Part shown: one piece after another, positions 62,629 to 64,000 of the stretch
Position numbering within the stretch: the stretch's first letter is position 1
How the letters are laid out: each line of letters starts with the position of its first letter
Assembly: GCA_034659015.1 (NCBI GenBank)
Contig: JAYEGL010000014.1
Location: 1-64,000, forward strand
DNA from: Maricaulis sp034659015
GTDB lineage: Bacteria > Pseudomonadota > Alphaproteobacteria > Caulobacterales > Maricaulaceae
Direction of reading: 5' to 3'
DNA: 64,000 nucleotides
Program-made: the position numbers and the translations under genes
Notes under the pieces: generated by a model
Database searches by the model: none
Told to the model about the DNA's origin: nothing
Seen by the model: only the letters and a program-made list of their open reading frames with translations

Positions 62629-62644
62629 CTAACGGCGCGTTAAC
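62629..62644. promoter_or_regulatory. CtrA-type box between cytidylyltransferase 2 and pseG 2
   Basis: CTAA-CGGCGCG-TTAAC: same pattern as the box upstream of pseB (CTAA half-site, seven-base spacer). It stands 42 bases before the cytidylyltransferase and 42 bases before pseG 2, so could drive both. Confidence 0.65.
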
Positions 62645-62685
62645 TCGTCGGCCCCATGTTGGTGTGTGATAAGCTCGGGTCCATC

Positions 62686-63744
62686 ATGACACGCTATGCT
62701 TCCCGCATCCTGTTCCGTGCCGACGCGACGCCCGAGCTGGGCGGCGGCCATGTGATGCGCTGCCTCGCGCTGGCCCGAGCGTTACACGAACGCGACATTG
62801 ATGTCGCATTTGCGTCCTGTCCGGGCAGCACGGCTATCGCACCCGCGCTCGCCCGCTCGGGCATCCCGGTCACCGAGGCCCGCGGCGCCGCCGATTTCGG
62901 CTTTCCGCCCGGGTGGAACGGCAAGGCCGATGCCATCTTCGTCGACCTCTACACCTCGACCGCCGACGACGAGACCCGCATGCGCACGCACGCGGACATC
63001 ATCGCGGTGATCGAGGACCTGCCCGACCGGCCCCATGATTGCGACATCCTCGTCGATCCGCTGCCCGGCGGCAGCCCGATGGCCTATTCCGGCCGCGTGC
63101 CGGGCCGCTGCCATGTCATGGCCGGCGGCGGGTTTGCGCTGATCCGGCCCGAATTCGCGGCCCTGCGCAGCGCGACGCTCGAACGCCGGCGCGCCGACAC
63201 GCCGGTGAGGCGCATCCTGGTATCGATGGGCTTGACCGATCTGGGCGGCATTTCCGACCGTGTGACCCGCCTCGTCCTGGATGCCATGCCCGACGCGAAT
63301 GTGGAGGTGGTGCTGGGTCCGGGCGCCGCCAGCCGCGAACCGCTGGAGAGCCTGGCGGACCGCGAACCCCGCCTTCAGGTCCTGATCGATATCGATGACA
63401 TGGCGGCCCGGATGAGCCGTGCCGACCTCGCCATCGGCGCGGGCGGCGGAACATCGCTCGAGCGCTGTGCGCTGGGCCTGCCGAGCATTGCCGTCATTCT
63501 GGCCGACAATCAGCGCGAAGCCACGGCCCTGCTCCACCGGGACGGTGCCCTGCTGGCCATCGACGAGCCCGGGCACGTGGCCGCGGAGCTGCCCGACCTG
63601 CTCCGGCGCCTGACGCCGCGGGCCTGTACGGACATGGCGCTCCGGGCGGCTTCCGTCTGTGACGGGCGGGGTGCCGAGCGCGTGGCCGATGCGCTGCTGG
63701 CGCAAATCGACGGGCAAGCCGAAGGCGCCTCCACCCATGTCTGA
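62686..63744 (+). CDS. pseG: PseG-like UDP-sugar hydrolase (copy 2)
   Basis: A 352-residue paralogue with catalytic-type His22 in RILFRADATPELGGGHVMRC, ILVSMGLTDLGG and DLAIGAGGGTSLERCALGLPSIAVILADNQREA. The ATG at 62686 is preferred over the one at 62656. Eight-base overlap with the following pseH-like gene. It is more divergent from PseG than expected for a simple duplicate, so may use another UDP-sugar. Confidence 0.78.
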   Translation: MTRYASRILFRADATPELGGGHVMRCLALARALHERDIDVAFASCPGSTAIAPALARSGIPVTEARGAADFGFPPGWNGKADAIFVDLYTSTADDETRMRTHADIIAVIEDLPDRPHDCDILVDPLPGGSPMAYSGRVPGRCHVMAGGGFALIRPEFAALRSATLERRRADTPVRRILVSMGLTDLGGISDRVTRLVLDAMPDANVEVVLGPGAASREPLESLADREPRLQVLIDIDDMAARMSRADLAIGAGGGTSLERCALGLPSIAVILADNQREATALLHRDGALLAIDEPGHVAAELPDLLRRLTPRACTDMALRAASVCDGRGAERVADALLAQIDGQAEGASTHV

Positions 63745-64000
63745 AGACCGCCCGGAGCCCCCCATACTCAGCGACGGCGCGGTGACCCTGCGTCCGGCGA
63801 CCATGGCCGACATGTGGCCGGTACACGGCTGGCGCAACAGCGTCCATGTGCGCCAGAACATGTATACCAGCCACACGATCGAACCCTGGGAACACCAGGC
63901 CTGGTTCCGCTCTGCCCTGGGTGACCCGGAGCGCGAAATCTGGATCATCGCATGCGACGGGACCGATATCGGCACGGTTGTTTTCAGCGAGATCGATCCG
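63737..64000 (+). CDS. GNAT acetyltransferase, PseH-like (N-terminal part)
   Basis: The 88 codons in the window begin MSEDRPEPPILSDGAVTLRPATMADM and continue HGWRNSVHVRQNMYTSHTIEPWEHQAWFRSALGD..., which fits PseH/FlmH-type GNAT N-acetyltransferases that acetylate the amino sugar at C4. The frame runs off the right edge. Overlaps pseG 2 by eight bases. Confidence 0.75.
   Translation, partial: MSEDRPEPPILSDGAVTLRPATMADMWPVHGWRNSVHVRQNMYTSHTIEPWEHQAWFRSALGDPEREIWIIACDGTDIGTVVFSEIDP

Overview
The window is about 64 kb of GC-rich (roughly 65%) alphaproteobacterial chromosome. Gene content and order point to the Caulobacterales/Maricaulales side of the class (Maricaulis/Oceanicaulis/Hyphomonadaceae-like): a CckA kinase gene directly downstream of fliQ-fliR-flhB, FliX, FlbT, FlaF, a FlaEY-like protein, an FlmG-type TPR glycosyltransferase, several short flagellins of about 275 residues, CtrA-type TTAA-N7-TTAAC boxes, sigma-54 flagellar promoters and an alphaproteobacterial GAAC-N7-GAAC LexA box at recA. 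Assignment is from family recognition by reading; no database search was run.

Layout. 1-119: right at the edge, the 5' end of an IS481-family insertion sequence. 133-14664: housekeeping and accessory genes (serine hydrolase, trmJ-like methyltransferase, icd, an ECF41 sigma factor with a membrane-CMD fusion partner and a recognisable ECF41 promoter, alaS, recA, an MltF-like lytic transglycosylase, small stress-type genes, an FMN reductase). 14671-19372: cckA and the flagellar export genes flhB-fliR-fliQ. 19473-25377: three tandem DUF885 lipoprotein peptidase-like genes. 25437-26441: an orphan nucleotidyltransferase-fold gene behind a perfect hairpin. 26445-42186: flagellar export and basal body genes (fliE-flgC-flgB, fliO-fliP, fliL-fliM and three accessory genes including a 1.1 kb-residue TPR protein, flgF-flgG-flgA-flgH, dksA, fliX, flgI-flgJ-flgN). 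42277-53366: a methyltransferase, the FlaEY-like beta-propeller protein, pseB/flmA, pseC/flmB, three flagellin genes, flaG, flaF and flbT. 53542-64000: FlmG glycosyltransferase and a nonulosonic-acid cluster with two PseG-like, two SpsF-like cytidylyltransferase genes, one NeuB/PseI, a sulfotransferase, an ATP-grasp ligase, a cupin protein and the start of a PseH-like acetyltransferase, interrupted at 60-61 kb by a GIY-YIG gene and repeated DNA.

How it fits together. CckA feeds phosphate to CtrA (known in Caulobacter); CtrA-type boxes lie in front of flgB/fliO, fliX, pseB/flmA and between the second cytidylyltransferase and second pseG. FliX/FlbD plus sigma-54 would then drive flgF, flgI and the three flagellin genes, each of which has its own -24/-12 promoter; palindromic ftr-like elements (FlbD sites) lie near flgI and the flagellins. 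FlaF and FlbT set flagellin translation and secretion, and PseB/PseC/PseH/PseG/NeuB/SpsF with FlmG would make and attach a nonulosonic acid to flagellin. The duplicated PseG/SpsF genes and the embedded sulfotransferase and ATP-grasp gene suggest that this sugar is unusual or that two sugars are made. No tRNA, rRNA, CRISPR array or prophage was seen.
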